A stretch of 64,000 bases of DNA from Sphingomonas sp. Leaf339 (GTDB lineage: Bacteria > Pseudomonadota > Alphaproteobacteria > Sphingomonadales > Sphingomonadaceae), in assembly GCF_001426195.1 (NCBI RefSeq), contig NZ_LMRS01000056.1:186001-250000 (forward strand). Direction: 5' to 3'. Below are positions 12,342 through 21,930 of the stretch, piece by piece (the stretch's first letter is position 1; the number at the start of each line of letters is the position of its first letter). The notes beneath the pieces were generated by a model. The model worked only from the letters and a program-made list of their open reading frames with translations, did not search any database and had not been told where the DNA came from. A program made the translations under genes and the position numbers.

Positions 12342-12665
12342 CGAAGTAATTCCCCTTAATTACGACATCGTCCAAACCGATCTTTTCGATCGTTGGGACC
12401 ACGGATTTTTCCCCCAGCGGCACGGGCCATTTGGGTAACTGTCGTTGTCATAACCGGTAAATTTCAGGGATCGCAATGGATCAGCCGGGCTTTTGGGTTG
12501 CACCAATACGAAACATAAACTTTTGTGACAAATCCGTCACATGCCGGCGCGGGGGATAGTCATCGCGCACGGCTGGGATTTCCGACACCCACAGCCCTAG
12601 CCATGGAAAAGGCCGGACGGGACAGGTCGACGGCCATCGGTGGACGCCCCAACCACGGCGACGCC
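12342..12665. other. 324-base gene-free upstream region of receptor 1
   Basis: Holds the promoter region of the receptor on the minus strand and the 3' side of the small exported-protein gene. Visible elements are CGGATT at 12402-12407 and the palindrome at 12524-12541. No credible small ORF, tRNA or repeat was seen in the rest. Confidence 0.6.
12524..12541. promoter_or_regulatory. Perfect palindrome TGTGAC-N6-GTCACA
   Basis: TGTGAC, AAATCC, GTCACA, about 183 bases upstream of the receptor 1 start. It resembles a regulator operator. The spacing (TGTGA-N8-TCACA) is two bases longer than the canonical CRP site, so the regulator is unknown. It also contains one AATCCG motif. Confidence 0.4.
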
Positions 12666-13175
12666 TCAGCGCGCGCGTCGAACCCGAACCGCGCGCCGCC
12701 CCGGCGCCGTCGCGATGTAGCTGCCCAGCGATCCGGCCTTGATCGTCACCACATCGCCCTGCCGAAGCGGCAGCATGACTTGCTCCACCGTTTCCCACAC
12801 GCCACCATCGTCCAGCTCGAAGCGGATCAGTCCGCCCGACAATGTGCGATAGGCGCCGACCGTGCCCACCAGTTGTTTCAACTGCTCGTCATCCTTGCCG
12901 CCACCGAACAGCTTGATCGACGGCAGCGAGAACCCGAACAACGATCGCTTCGCCTTTCGTATCTCCGCCCGGTCCAGCACGACGATATCCTGACGCGTGC
13001 GCGCCTCGGTGATCGCCTTGGCTGCTTCGTCGAAGCAGGCCAGCCTCGCATCGTTTGCCGTGATGCCGCGACAGGTCGCCAGCCGATCGATCGCGAGCGG
13101 CCCCGCCCGGTCGGCCTCGACCGCCTGCGCGCCGTTCGGCGCCGCCAATGTCAAAAGGGCCATCGCTGCCAACAT
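12666..13175 (-). CDS. Small exported hypothetical protein
   Basis: 169 residues from the ATG at 13175, which sits eight bases after GGAG; the ATG six bases earlier is too close to the ribosome site. MLAAMALLTLAAPNGAQA is a signal peptide. The mature part starts with a two-cysteine motif CRGITANDARLACFDEA, of the type found at the N-terminus of many periplasmic proteins, including VasI-like ones. A C-terminal beta-rich segment (GGVWETVEQVMLPLRQGDVV) ends in a basic tail. It lies between two TonB-dependent receptors and is divergent from the second. Function unknown. Confidence 0.75.
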   Translation of the reverse strand: MLAAMALLTLAAPNGAQAVEADRAGPLAIDRLATCRGITANDARLACFDEAAKAITEARTRQDIVVLDRAEIRKAKRSLFGFSLPSIKLFGGGKDDEQLKQLVGTVGAYRTLSGGLIRFELDDGGVWETVEQVMLPLRQGDVVTIKAGSLGSYIATAPGRRAVRVRRAR

Positions 13176-13295
13176 ATTCATCTCTCCGCGCAGGTCGCAG
13201 GGCATCGTCCAGATCCGTGGCGTCGGCAAGGATGTTTTCCATGGTCGTGACGTCCGCTTGTTGCCGAATAACCACAACGAAGACGAAACTGTGAC

Positions 13296-13374
13296 AATCC
13301 GGATTATGGCCATTGCGGCAATAACTTTTCGGTGGCTACACATGCGGCAGAACGGATTGGTTTTTTCTAATCCG
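13296..13374. promoter_or_regulatory. Cluster of AATCCG/CGGATT motifs upstream of receptor 2
   Basis: AATCCGGATT at 13296-13305 is a complete palindrome. CGGATT (13353-13358) and AATCCG (13369-13374) form an inverted pair ten bases apart, about 46 bases before the receptor start codon. The same hexamer occurs at 12402 and 12531 upstream of receptor 1. Candidate operator; regulator unknown. Confidence 0.4.
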
Positions 13375-13420
13375 GCAAAAGATGTCGATCCAAAATGGAC
13401 GGCCAAAAGGGGTCTCATTG

Positions 13421-16400
13421 ATGACGCTGCGCTTTCGCTCCTACCTGTTGAATACGACGCTGCTCGTCGGCGCGGCCATGGTCGCAACGCCGACATTTGC
13501 CCAGATCGCACCCGCGACAAAGGAAACGCAGCAGACGTCGCAGGATCCTAACGCGGCCCCGCCGGCGGAAGAGGGTCAGGACATCGTCGTCACGGGTACG
13601 CTGATCAGCAACCCGAACCTCGTCTCGTCGAGCCCGGTCAACGTGGTCTCCGAGAACGAACTGACGCTGCGTAACGTCAACAACGTGGAGCAGATCATCC
13701 GCGAACTGCCGGGCGCGGTACCGGGCATCGGTTCGGCCGTGAACAACGGCAACGGCGGTTTTGCCACGATTAACCTTCGCAACCTGGGTTCCAACCGCAA
13801 CCTCGTGCTGCTGGACGGCGATCGCCTCGTTCCTGCGGCCGCTGGCGGCACGGTCGACCTCAGCAACATTCCGGTCGCGCTGGTACAGCGCCTCGACGTC
13901 CTGACGGGCGGTGCATCGACCACCTACGGTGCAGACGCCGTGGCCGGTGTCGCCAACTTCATCACCAAGAAGAACTTCGCCGGCATGGAAGCGTCGGCCA
14001 GCCAGCAGCTCACCGAGCGCGGCGATGCCAACTATTTCCGCGGCGATCTGACGGTCGGCGCCAACTTCGACGACGGTCGCGGCAACGCGGTGCTGAGCCT
14101 CGGCTACCAGGAAGCCGATCCCCTGTATCAGGGCAAGCGCGACGTATCGGTTTTCACGATCGGCTCGCCCAACGGCATCGCCGCAGGCGCGTCGCCCACC
14201 TCGGTGCCGACCGGCGTCGATTTCGGCAACGGCCAGGGCCAGCTTCAGGTAAACCCGGGCAACACTGCACTGGTCTCCGCCTATGCGCCCTTTAACTTCG
14301 CACCGTACAATATCTTCCAGACGCCGTTCAAGCGGTACAACATCTACGCACAGGCCAATTACGAGGTGTCGGACAACCTCGAAGTCTACACGCGGGGCAT
14401 GTTCTCGAAGAACACGATCGACACGATCATCGCCCCATCGGGCATCTTCGGCGAATCGCTGACGATACCGGCTAACAATGGCTATCTGTCGACTGGCCTT
14501 CGCGATCAGATCTGCGCAGCGAATTTCGGCGTTCAGTCTGCGTTGGCAAACAGCTACACGAGCACCAATGCAGCGCTCCAGGCTGCTGGTCGCACCGCGC
14601 TGCTGAATGATGCCGCACGCTATTCGCCAGCAAACTGCGGTCAGCAGACCGGTTCGGTGGCGTTCGTCGCACCAAGCGCAAATTCGAACGGCACCATCAA
14701 CCCGGGTACGGCTGGCTCGGCGCTGGCTCTACCCGCCGTGTATCGCCGCACGATCGAAATCGGGCCGCGTATCTCACGCTACACCACGCAGATGTTCGAT
14801 TATAAGGCTGGCCTGCGCCTGCGCTTTTCGGACCATGCCAAGCTCGACGTTTCGGGTTCATACGGTGAAAGCGATCTGAACCAGACGCAGTCAGGTTATG
14901 TCCTGCGGTCACGCGTTCAGCAGGCACTGAACGCCAGCAATACGACGACCTGCAACGTTACTACCAATAACTGCGTACCGCTGAACCTGCTGGGTCAGGC
15001 GGGCTCGATCACGTCCGATCAGGCTGCCTTCTTGAACGGTCAGAGCACCATTCAGATTCAGACCGCGCTGTCGCAGGCCAAGGCTGTGTTGAACGGTGAT
15101 TTCGGTACGACCAGCCCATTTGCGGACGAGCCGATCGCCTTCGCCGCCGGTGGCGAATACCGCAAGTACACCTACCGTCGTATTCCGGATGCCTATGCAC
15201 TGTCGCCGGGCGAACTGGGCGGCGCGGGCGGTGCGATCCTGCCGTTCGCCGGTGGCTATGACGTCCGCGAAGCATTCGGCGAAATCATCGCGCCGTTAGT
15301 GGCCGACAAGCCGTTCTTCCGCTCGCTGACGGTCGAAGGCGGCATCCGCTATTCGAGCTACAAGGTGCAGGCGTCGAACAACCCGAGCTTCAATGCCACC
15401 ACGTACAAGGGTGGTTTGAGCTGGGAGCCGTTCCAGGAGCTTAAGTTCCGCGGCAACTACCAGCGCGCCGTTCGTGCGCCGAACATCAGCGAGCTGTTCA
15501 CGCCATCGGTGACCGCGCTCGACAACCAGGCGGTTGATCCCTGCGCCGGCACCGCGCCGGTCAACAACGTCAACCTGACCCTTGCCTGCCGTAATCAGGG
15601 CGCGCCTGCCGGATCGATCGGCAGCATCCTGAACCCGGCCAGCGGCCAGGTGAACGTGACGGGCGGCGGCAACCCCGACATCCGTCCGGAACAGGCCGAC
15701 ACCTACACGCTCGGCGTCGTGATCCAGCCGCGTGGTCTGGTTCCCGGCCTCAGCGTCGCGGTCGATTACTTCAACATCAAGGTGAACAACGCCATCACCT
15801 CGGCTACGCCGGGTGACATCCTTGGGGCCTGCTTCGGGACGAACCCTGCGGCGATCACGGCCGCACAGGCAGCGTCGGCGGCATGCACCAGCATCCGCCG
15901 CAGCACGGTCAATGGCCGTCTGAGCGGTTCCAGCGCCACGGTCCCTGGCCTGCCTCAGCCGCTGACCAATAATGGTCGTCTGGCGACTGATGGTATCGAT
16001 TTGAATGCCAATTATGCGCGCGAATTCGGTGAGATCGGTCTGAACCTGGGTTTCCAGGGCACTTGGACCAATCACAACTACTTCCGTGCATCGTCAACGT
16101 CGTACAACCGCGATTGCGTGGGCTATTACAGCGTCAACTGCGGCTCGATCCAGCCGGAGTATCAGTGGAACCAGCGCACCAGCTTGTCCTTCGGGCCGGG
16201 TACGCTGTCGCTGCTGTGGCGCCACATCGGTGCGGTCGAATATGAGGGTCAGGCGTCGGATTTCGCGAACCGTGGGTTCACGACCACGAACCGTAGCCTG
16301 TTCAACGGCACCGTTACGGGCCCGACGCCGCTCGCCGGCGGTCAGTACAACTTCAACCGTATCAAGGCGTACAATTACTTCGATCTCTCGGCTCAGTTCG

Positions 16401-16573
16401 AAGTGAACGAGAACCTGACGCTCACCTTCTCGGGCCGCAACATCGGCGACAAGAAGCCTCCGATCGTCGGTTCCACGGCTGGCCAGACCGCCTACAACAG
16501 CGGCAACACCTATCCGTCGACCTACGACGTCCTGGGCCGCGCCTACAGCGTGTCGGGCAAGCTGCGCTTCTAA
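13421..16573 (+). CDS. TonB-dependent outer-membrane receptor (2)
   Basis: 1050 residues. The ATG at 13421 follows AAGGGG and gives a signal peptide ending TPTFAQ. Then come DIVVTGTLI, plug motifs (NLRNLGSNRNLVLLDGDR, GASTTYGADAVAGVANF) and a long barrel ending VSGKLRF. Barrel loops contain cysteine pairs (for example CNVTTNNC), suggesting disulphides. It is a paralogue of the receptor at 9390 and uses fewer C/G third positions than most neighbours, which may reflect high expression. It is followed by a terminator and then the hydroxylase and sulfotransferase genes. Confidence 0.95.
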   Translation: MTLRFRSYLLNTTLLVGAAMVATPTFAQIAPATKETQQTSQDPNAAPPAEEGQDIVVTGTLISNPNLVSSSPVNVVSENELTLRNVNNVEQIIRELPGAVPGIGSAVNNGNGGFATINLRNLGSNRNLVLLDGDRLVPAAAGGTVDLSNIPVALVQRLDVLTGGASTTYGADAVAGVANFITKKNFAGMEASASQQLTERGDANYFRGDLTVGANFDDGRGNAVLSLGYQEADPLYQGKRDVSVFTIGSPNGIAAGASPTSVPTGVDFGNGQGQLQVNPGNTALVSAYAPFNFAPYNIFQTPFKRYNIYAQANYEVSDNLEVYTRGMFSKNTIDTIIAPSGIFGESLTIPANNGYLSTGLRDQICAANFGVQSALANSYTSTNAALQAAGRTALLNDAARYSPANCGQQTGSVAFVAPSANSNGTINPGTAGSALALPAVYRRTIEIGPRISRYTTQMFDYKAGLRLRFSDHAKLDVSGSYGESDLNQTQSGYVLRSRVQQALNASNTTTCNVTTNNCVPLNLLGQAGSITSDQAAFLNGQSTIQIQTALSQAKAVLNGDFGTTSPFADEPIAFAAGGEYRKYTYRRIPDAYALSPGELGGAGGAILPFAGGYDVREAFGEIIAPLVADKPFFRSLTVEGGIRYSSYKVQASNNPSFNATTYKGGLSWEPFQELKFRGNYQRAVRAPNISELFTPSVTALDNQAVDPCAGTAPVNNVNLTLACRNQGAPAGSIGSILNPASGQVNVTGGGNPDIRPEQADTYTLGVVIQPRGLVPGLSVAVDYFNIKVNNAITSATPGDILGACFGTNPAAITAAQAASAACTSIRRSTVNGRLSGSSATVPGLPQPLTNNGRLATDGIDLNANYAREFGEIGLNLGFQGTWTNHNYFRASSTSYNRDCVGYYSVNCGSIQPEYQWNQRTSLSFGPGTLSLLWRHIGAVEYEGQASDFANRGFTTTNRSLFNGTVTGPTPLAGGQYNFNRIKAYNYFDLSAQFEVNENLTLTFSGRNIGDKKPPIVGSTAGQTAYNSGNTYPSTYDVLGRAYSVSGKLRF

Positions 16574-16603
16574 GCGTCACGCTTTCCCCAGCGGGAATAT
16601 CGA

Positions 16604-16627
16604 GGGGGCGATCCGCGGATCGCCCCC
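16604..16627 (+). terminator. Rho-independent terminator of receptor 2
   Basis: A perfect 24-base palindrome with arms GGGGGCGATCCG/CGGATCGCCCCC followed by TTTCTTAT, 31 bases after the receptor stop. It separates the receptor transcript from the hydroxylase gene. Confidence 0.85.
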
Positions 16628-16682
16628 TTTCTTATGATACCGACCGCTTGCACGCCCTTCCGCATCACGATAGCCGATCGTC

Positions 16683-17954
16683 ATGGTCGCTCTCCCTCCA
16701 GCCGCTCAATCTCTGGCCACCGCAGCGATGGCGGCGCGACAGCGCGGCGATGCGGCAGAGGAACGGCGGCTGCTTGACGAGGCGTTGGTCCTCGCGCCCG
16801 CCCATCCACAAATCCTGAACGCACACGGGATGCGCGCACTGGCCGATGCCGATGGCGAACGGGCCAGGATCAGTTTCGCGGCGGCGGCAGAACAAGATCC
16901 GGATCAGCCGATCCTGTGGGTCAATCTCGCCACCGCGCATCGCTTGCGGCGGGATGACGAAGCCGAACGTCAGAGCCTGGAACGGGCGCTATCGATCGAC
17001 CGGCGGAACCTGACCGCCCAGCTTCGTCTGGCGGAATTGCATCAACGGCGCGGTGACGGGGTTGCTGCCCTGCAACGATGGTCCGCCGTCGTCCAAATGG
17101 CCGCCGCCATGCCCGAACGTCCACCCGCTGTCGAAGATGCGCTGGTCAGGGGGCAGGCTTATCTGCAAGCACATACGGCAACGATTGCCGCCGATATCGA
17201 CGATGCCCTGGCAGACTCAATCGCCACGGCCGGTCCTGATGCCCGCCGCCTCACCGCCTGTGTCGATCACATGCTCGGCCGCCGGACGATCTTCACGAAT
17301 CGGTGCGAAGGACTCCATTTCCCGTTCCTGCCCGCCGACGAATTTTTCGATCGCCGTGCCTTCCCGTGGTTCGCGGATCTGGAGGCCCGCACGAATGCGA
17401 TCCGCGCCGAAGCCGAGGCGTTGCTGGCGGAGGGCATTCCCGCCATCCGCCCGTACATTCGGCAAGAGAGTGGCACGCCGTCCAATCGCTGGTCGACGCT
17501 GGACAATAATCTCGATTGGAGCGCCTGTTTCCTATGGGAATATGGCACGCGAAACGACGATGTCTGTGCCCGCTGTCCGGAAACCGCCGCCGCCTTAGCC
17601 GCCGTTCCGCAAAGCGACATCCCGGGCAAGGCACCAACGGCATTCTTCTCGATCCTGCGGCCCGGCGCCCATATTCCAGCGCACACCGGCGTCACCAACA
17701 CGCGGACGATCGTCCACCTCCCGCTGATCGTGCCAGACGGCTGCCGCTTCCGCGTCGGCGGCGAGACGCGCGCCTGGCGGGAGGGAGAGGCCTTCGCATT
17801 CGACGACACGATCGAACACGAGGCATGGAACGACAGCGACCAGCCCCGCATCGTGCTGATATTCGACGTCTGGAACCCGTATCTCAGCGCAACCGAGCGT
17901 ACGATGTTGAAAGAGGTGTTCCGGATCACCGGTCAGGGCGCCGTCGCACCCTGA
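16683..17954 (+). CDS. TPR protein with aspartyl/asparaginyl beta-hydroxylase domain
   Basis: 423 residues, no signal peptide, so probably cytosolic. Residues 1-150 are tetratricopeptide repeats. The C-terminal half is a 2-oxoglutarate/Fe(II) oxygenase of the aspartyl beta-hydroxylase type: ILRPGAHIPAHTGVTNTR, HLPLIVP and FDDTIEHEAWN, with iron ligands His334 and His379 and a likely 2-oxoglutarate-binding Arg in QPRIVLIFDVW. The family hydroxylates Asp/Asn side chains in proteins or amino-acid conjugates. The ribosome site is weak, so a slightly later start is possible. It converges on the TPR-sulfotransferase with only three bases between stops. Substrate unknown. Confidence 0.88.
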   Translation: MVALPPAAQSLATAAMAARQRGDAAEERRLLDEALVLAPAHPQILNAHGMRALADADGERARISFAAAAEQDPDQPILWVNLATAHRLRRDDEAERQSLERALSIDRRNLTAQLRLAELHQRRGDGVAALQRWSAVVQMAAAMPERPPAVEDALVRGQAYLQAHTATIAADIDDALADSIATAGPDARRLTACVDHMLGRRTIFTNRCEGLHFPFLPADEFFDRRAFPWFADLEARTNAIRAEAEALLAEGIPAIRPYIRQESGTPSNRWSTLDNNLDWSACFLWEYGTRNDDVCARCPETAAALAAVPQSDIPGKAPTAFFSILRPGAHIPAHTGVTNTRTIVHLPLIVPDGCRFRVGGETRAWREGEAFAFDDTIEHEAWNDSDQPRIVLIFDVWNPYLSATERTMLKEVFRITGQGAVAP

Positions 17955-17957
17955 CGT

Positions 17958-19415
17958 TCAGTCGTCCGGGGCAAACTCACCCAACTCGGCGTGGAACGGC
18001 GCCAATGGCCCGGCGTAATTTCGCCACCGTCCCGACGAACGCTGGTGCAGCGGTTGGCGCACCTGCCAGACGCTCGCGGTCCTGACCAGACGCTGATCGA
18101 CACCTTGGGTCAAGACCGCGTCCTCCCAGGGTAATCCGCAAAAATCCAGCAGACCGGCGATACTGGATTCTGGCGCGTGAACGACCTCATCATAAGCGAC
18201 GTCAAAGATGTCGTCCCCATAAAGCGCCCGCCAATGCGCCATCAGTCGTCGGTATTGCCCGAACCAGTGGGCGATATCCCCAAGCTTGTGACCATAGGCC
18301 ACGCTGTCGTCGAAATGCAGGAAGTAGATCGACAATATATTGTCCAGGGGAGCCCGTGTCGTATGAACGATACGGGCCTCCGGGAAAATTCGCTTGATCA
18401 ACCCGATGTGAAGGAAATTGTCGGGTCGCTTGTCCGTCAGGATATCGGCCTGGGGGTGCAGCAGATGTGCTTCGGCCAGATAGCGGTCACGCAAGTGACG
18501 GATCCCGTCGGGGGTCAGCGCCGACACGGCCTCCGGATAGGGCTGCATCGCGGCGGCGAGGGCAGGCACTATATCGAGTTCGCCCCCCCCCGTGACGCGG
18601 CTGTGGCGCGACAGGATCTGCTCTACCAAGGTTGAGCCCGACCGGAACATTCCGCAGATGAAGATCGGCGAAGGCCCCATTGGTGGATGGGTCGGTTTCG
18701 GGACCGGCGGCATGGCGATCAAACGGTCGATCAACGCTTCGAACGTCGCGCGATCGTACCGCGAAGCAGGATGCGCCACTGCACGCGCGGCAAGGTTGGC
18801 CTGTTCGAACGCCGCGAACGCCGCCTTATAATCACCTTGGCTGTCCAGCGCGTTACCTAGCGCGAAACCGACCTCTGCGACGGCATCGGGCGACAGTCGC
18901 CCCTCGGCTAATACATCCCGCAATCGCGTAACCGCGACTGACCCCCGCCCTTCGAACACATCGATCGCGGCCTGCCGTGCCAGCGCCCGGCCATTGCGCG
19001 GTTCGATCGCCAGCACATCACCGTAAACCGCCCGCGCCTCCACTGCCTCTCCGCGATCCTCCAACAGATTGCCCAGATTGAGCAGCGCCGGCGTAAATGC
19101 CAGCTTGATCCCGATCGCCGTCCGCAATTCTGCCTCCGCCTCGTCGGGGCGCTGCAGGAATTCGGACAGAATGACCGCGCGGTTCAGATGAACCTCTTCC
19201 GGCCGCGAAATGCCCCGTGCCAGTGCCTGGCCATAGGCATCGACCGCTTCACCGAACCGGCGGGCGCATCGCAGCAGGTAAGCGAGATTGTACCACGTCT
19301 CCGCATCGCCCGGCTCGGCAACCGACAATGATCGATACGCATCGATGCCGTCTTCGACACGACCGTCCTGCAACGCCCTCAGCGCGTGCGATCGTAAATC
19401 CCTGATGTCGGTCAT
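17958..19415 (-). CDS. TPR-containing sulfotransferase
   Basis: 485 residues, no signal peptide. About 240 residues of tetratricopeptide repeats precede a PAPS-dependent sulfotransferase domain. The 5'-phosphosulfate loop PIFICGMFRSGST is near residue 255, and a 3'-phosphate-binding segment IVHTTRAPLDNILS follows about 90 residues later. This protein class is common in sphingomonads and Caulobacter. Its acceptor is not known; the TPR part suggests a protein or peptide partner. It faces the TPR-hydroxylase gene end to end. Confidence 0.88.
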   Translation of the reverse strand: MTDIRDLRSHALRALQDGRVEDGIDAYRSLSVAEPGDAETWYNLAYLLRCARRFGEAVDAYGQALARGISRPEEVHLNRAVILSEFLQRPDEAEAELRTAIGIKLAFTPALLNLGNLLEDRGEAVEARAVYGDVLAIEPRNGRALARQAAIDVFEGRGSVAVTRLRDVLAEGRLSPDAVAEVGFALGNALDSQGDYKAAFAAFEQANLAARAVAHPASRYDRATFEALIDRLIAMPPVPKPTHPPMGPSPIFICGMFRSGSTLVEQILSRHSRVTGGGELDIVPALAAAMQPYPEAVSALTPDGIRHLRDRYLAEAHLLHPQADILTDKRPDNFLHIGLIKRIFPEARIVHTTRAPLDNILSIYFLHFDDSVAYGHKLGDIAHWFGQYRRLMAHWRALYGDDIFDVAYDEVVHAPESSIAGLLDFCGLPWEDAVLTQGVDQRLVRTASVWQVRQPLHQRSSGRWRNYAGPLAPFHAELGEFAPDD

Positions 19416-19442
19416 GTCACAACTCTTGTCATGGCTCCTACG

Positions 19443-20336
19443 CTAACCCGCCGGCCCCGCGCCCACCACCAGCAACGGGTCCAGCTTCGCGCCGCGCCAC
19501 TGCAGTCCCCAGTGCAGATGCGGCCCCGTCGCGCGGCCCGTCGCGCCGGACAGGCCGACCGGCTGCCCCTGGCGTACGTGGTCGCCGACGTGCACGTCGA
19601 TCCGCGACAGGTGCAGCATCGCGCTGTTCAGGCCCATGCCATGGTCGATCATCAACAGATTGCCCTCCAGCGTGAAGGGCCGGTCCGCCGCCAGGATCAC
19701 GACACCGTCGGCCGGCGCCACCACCGGCGTGCCCGTCGGCACGGCCACATCGGCCCCACCGTGATAGCTGCCGGGCTTGCCCTGATACACACGCTGCGCC
19801 CCGAACCAGCCGGACTGGCGACCGGTCGCCGGCCAGCGCATCGGCTGTTGCCATCCCGCCGCATCGGTCACGCGCGCCCGCGCCGCGACGATCTGTGCCA
19901 GCTCGGCCGGGCGCGCCGCGTCGAATTCGGCGTCGCTCTTACCCGCGCGGTAGGGTGCGTCGACTCGCTCGATCCGCCACGCCCGCGGCGCGACCGTCAG
20001 CACCTGCGTCACCGTCCGCCCATCGGCCAACGTCGCGACCAGCCGCGCGGCTACCGACGCATCGCGGTCGAAGCCGACGATGAAGCGCCCGTCCCCGGCC
20101 ACCGGCACCGGCTTGTCATAAAGCATCACCGACACCGCCCCGGCCGGCGCCTGCCCGCGCACCAACCCACCCTGCATCGGCACGCCCGTCATCCGGAACA
20201 CCGCCGGCACGACAGGCACAGGCGGGCGCGCGATCGGCACCGCCACGACCGGCGACGCAGCGACCGGCGGCGGCCCGGACGGCGCTACACATCCGCCCAG
20301 CACCATCACGCCCCCGATCACCACGATCCGCCTCAT
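19443..20336 (-). CDS. M23 family peptidase, lipoprotein
   Basis: 297 residues. The ATG at 20336 overlaps the stop of the DUF2093 gene in ATGA, so translation is probably coupled. A lipobox (VMVLGGC) places the lipid-modified Cys at 16. The C-terminal LytM domain has all metal-binding signatures (GGADVAVP, LLMIDHG, GPHLHWG), so it should be an active zinc endopeptidase cutting peptidoglycan cross-links in the periplasm. The operon order is xseA, DUF2093, M23. Confidence 0.9.
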   Translation of the reverse strand: MRRIVVIGGVMVLGGCVAPSGPPPVAASPVVAVPIARPPVPVVPAVFRMTGVPMQGGLVRGQAPAGAVSVMLYDKPVPVAGDGRFIVGFDRDASVAARLVATLADGRTVTQVLTVAPRAWRIERVDAPYRAGKSDAEFDAARPAELAQIVAARARVTDAAGWQQPMRWPATGRQSGWFGAQRVYQGKPGSYHGGADVAVPTGTPVVAPADGVVILAADRPFTLEGNLLMIDHGMGLNSAMLHLSRIDVHVGDHVRQGQPVGLSGATGRATGPHLHWGLQWRGAKLDPLLVVGAGPAG

Positions 20337-20533
20337 CGCGGCGACAGCGCCTCGCTGGCGATCTCCGCACTGGCATAGGCCGCCTGCGCGCCGACGCTCC
20401 AGTACCGCAGTTCGTCCAGCGGCACCCGCGCGCCCGATACCGCGCACATCACATGATCGCCCGGCGCCAGCACGCGGAAACCATTGGCCATGTAATGCAG
20501 GCGGGCGGGGCGATCGGTGTTCGACATCAGCAT
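20333..20533 (-). CDS. DUF2093 domain protein
   Basis: 66 residues. LDELRYWSVGAQAAYASAE and RVLAPGDHVMCAVSG are typical of DUF2093, a short alphaproteobacterial family of unknown function usually found beside xseA, as here. The start at 20533 sits eight bases after GGAAG; a second ATG two codons later is possible. It overlaps the next gene by four bases and follows xseA by 23 bases. Confidence 0.85.
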   Translation of the reverse strand: MLMSNTDRPARLHYMANGFRVLAPGDHVMCAVSGARVPLDELRYWSVGAQAAYASAEIASEALSPR

Positions 20534-20556
20534 GGCGGCAGCTTCCGTAAGGTGGA

Positions 20557-21930
20557 TTACAGCAGCGACGGCTGCTCTGGCTTGTCCGCGACATAGGTTT
20601 TGCCGGCCGCCCGCTCAACCTTTGCATCGACGGTGCCGTCGCGGAAGCGGAGCGACACCGCGCCGGCCGCCCGCACCGCCGCCGCGCTCGACAGCGTCTC
20701 GCCACCTATCCGCGCCGTCACCCGCGCATAACCGCGCTCCAGGATGCGATCGGGATTGAGCGACTGCACCAGCCGCCACGTCGCTGTCAGCCGGTCGCGC
20801 GCTCGCTCCGCCTGCCGCTCCAGCACCGCCGGCCGCAGCGCCCCCGCTGCGTGCCCCAGTTGACTGCGCGCGTTCGTCACCCGCCGCTCCAGCCCGCGAT
20901 CCAGCCGCGCCCCTGCCTCGTCCGCGCGCTGGCGCTGCGGCCCGAGCAACGCATCCCGCTTCGGCAGCAACCGCGACAACCCGTCCAGCCGCTCGCGCCC
21001 GCGCTCAACATATCGCCGCGCGCACCGCTCGGTCCGCGCGCTATGCGATGCCACCGTCAGCCGCACATCCGCCAGCACCGGCACCGCGATCTCCGCCGCC
21101 GCGGTCGGCGTCGGCGCGCGCAGGTCGGCGGCATGATCGCACAGGCTCGTATCCGTCTCATGCCCCACCGCCGAGATGATCGGGATCGAACAATCCGCGA
21201 CCGCGCGCACCACCACTTCCTCATTGAACGCCCACAGATCCTCGATCGAGCCACCGCCGCGCGCCACGATCACCAGATCGGGTCGCGGCACCGGCCCATC
21301 CGCCGGCAGGGCATCGAACCCCCGCACCGCCGCCGCCACTTCAGCGGCCGCGCCCTCGCCCTGCACCTTCACCGGCCACACGATGACATGCGTCGGGCAA
21401 CGATCCTCCAGCCGGTGCAGGATATCGCGAATCACCGCCCCCGTCGGCGAGGTGACGACCCCGATCACCCGCGGCATGAACGGCAGCGTCTTCTTGCGTT
21501 CGCGATCGAACAGCCCCTCGCCCGCCAGTTTCGCGCGCAGTTTCTCGAACAGCGCCATCAGCGCCCCCGCGCCGGCCAGTTCCATCCGTTCGATCACGAC
21601 CTGATATTTCGACCGGCCGGGATAGGTCGTCAGCTTGCCCGTCGCGATCACTTCCACGCCGTCCTGCGGCTGGAACGCCAGCGTCGAGGCAGACCCCTTC
21701 CACATCACGCCGTCGATCACCGCGGCATCGTCCTTCAGGCTCATATAGACATGGCCCGACGTGGCCCGCTTGTAGCCGGAAATCTCGCCGCGCAGGCGGA
21801 CATGGCCGAATTCGCCCTCCACCATCCGCTTCAGCTTGAACGACAGCTCGCTAACGGACAGCGCGAGCGCGTTGTCGCCGGGCACCGGCTCGGCTACCAG
21901 CCGCGCTCCATCGGAAAAAGGGTCGGGCAT
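20557..21930 (-). CDS. xseA: Exodeoxyribonuclease VII large subunit
   Basis: 457 residues. An N-terminal OB-fold ([27 protein letters not shown]) is followed by the catalytic domain with [30 protein letters not shown] and [13 protein letters not shown], then a helical region and a C-terminal segment. With XseB it degrades single-stranded DNA into oligonucleotides in the cytosol. The ATG at 21930 was preferred to one at 21936 because it is correctly spaced from AGCAGG. Its start codon overlaps the divergent purD start in CATG. xseB is not in the window. Confidence 0.96.
   Translation of the reverse strand: MPDPFSDGARLVAEPVPGDNALALSVSELSFKLKRMVEGEFGHVRLRGEISGYKRATSGHVYMSLKDDAAVIDGVMWKGSASTLAFQPQDGVEVIATGKLTTYPGRSKYQVVIERMELAGAGALMALFEKLRAKLAGEGLFDRERKKTLPFMPRVIGVVTSPTGAVIRDILHRLEDRCPTHVIVWPVKVQGEGAAAEVAAAVRGFDALPADGPVPRPDLVIVARGGGSIEDLWAFNEEVVVRAVADCSIPIISAVGHETDTSLCDHAADLRAPTPTAAAEIAVPVLADVRLTVASHSARTERCARRYVERGRERLDGLSRLLPKRDALLGPQRQRADEAGARLDRGLERRVTNARSQLGHAAGALRPAVLERQAERARDRLTATWRLVQSLNPDRILERGYARVTARIGGETLSSAAAVRAAGAVSLRFRDGTVDAKVERAAGKTYVADKPEQPSLL

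Noticed and set aside
12524-12541. Canonical CRP operator
   Set aside because: TGTGA and TCACA are separated by eight bases, not six, so only a generic palindrome is claimed.
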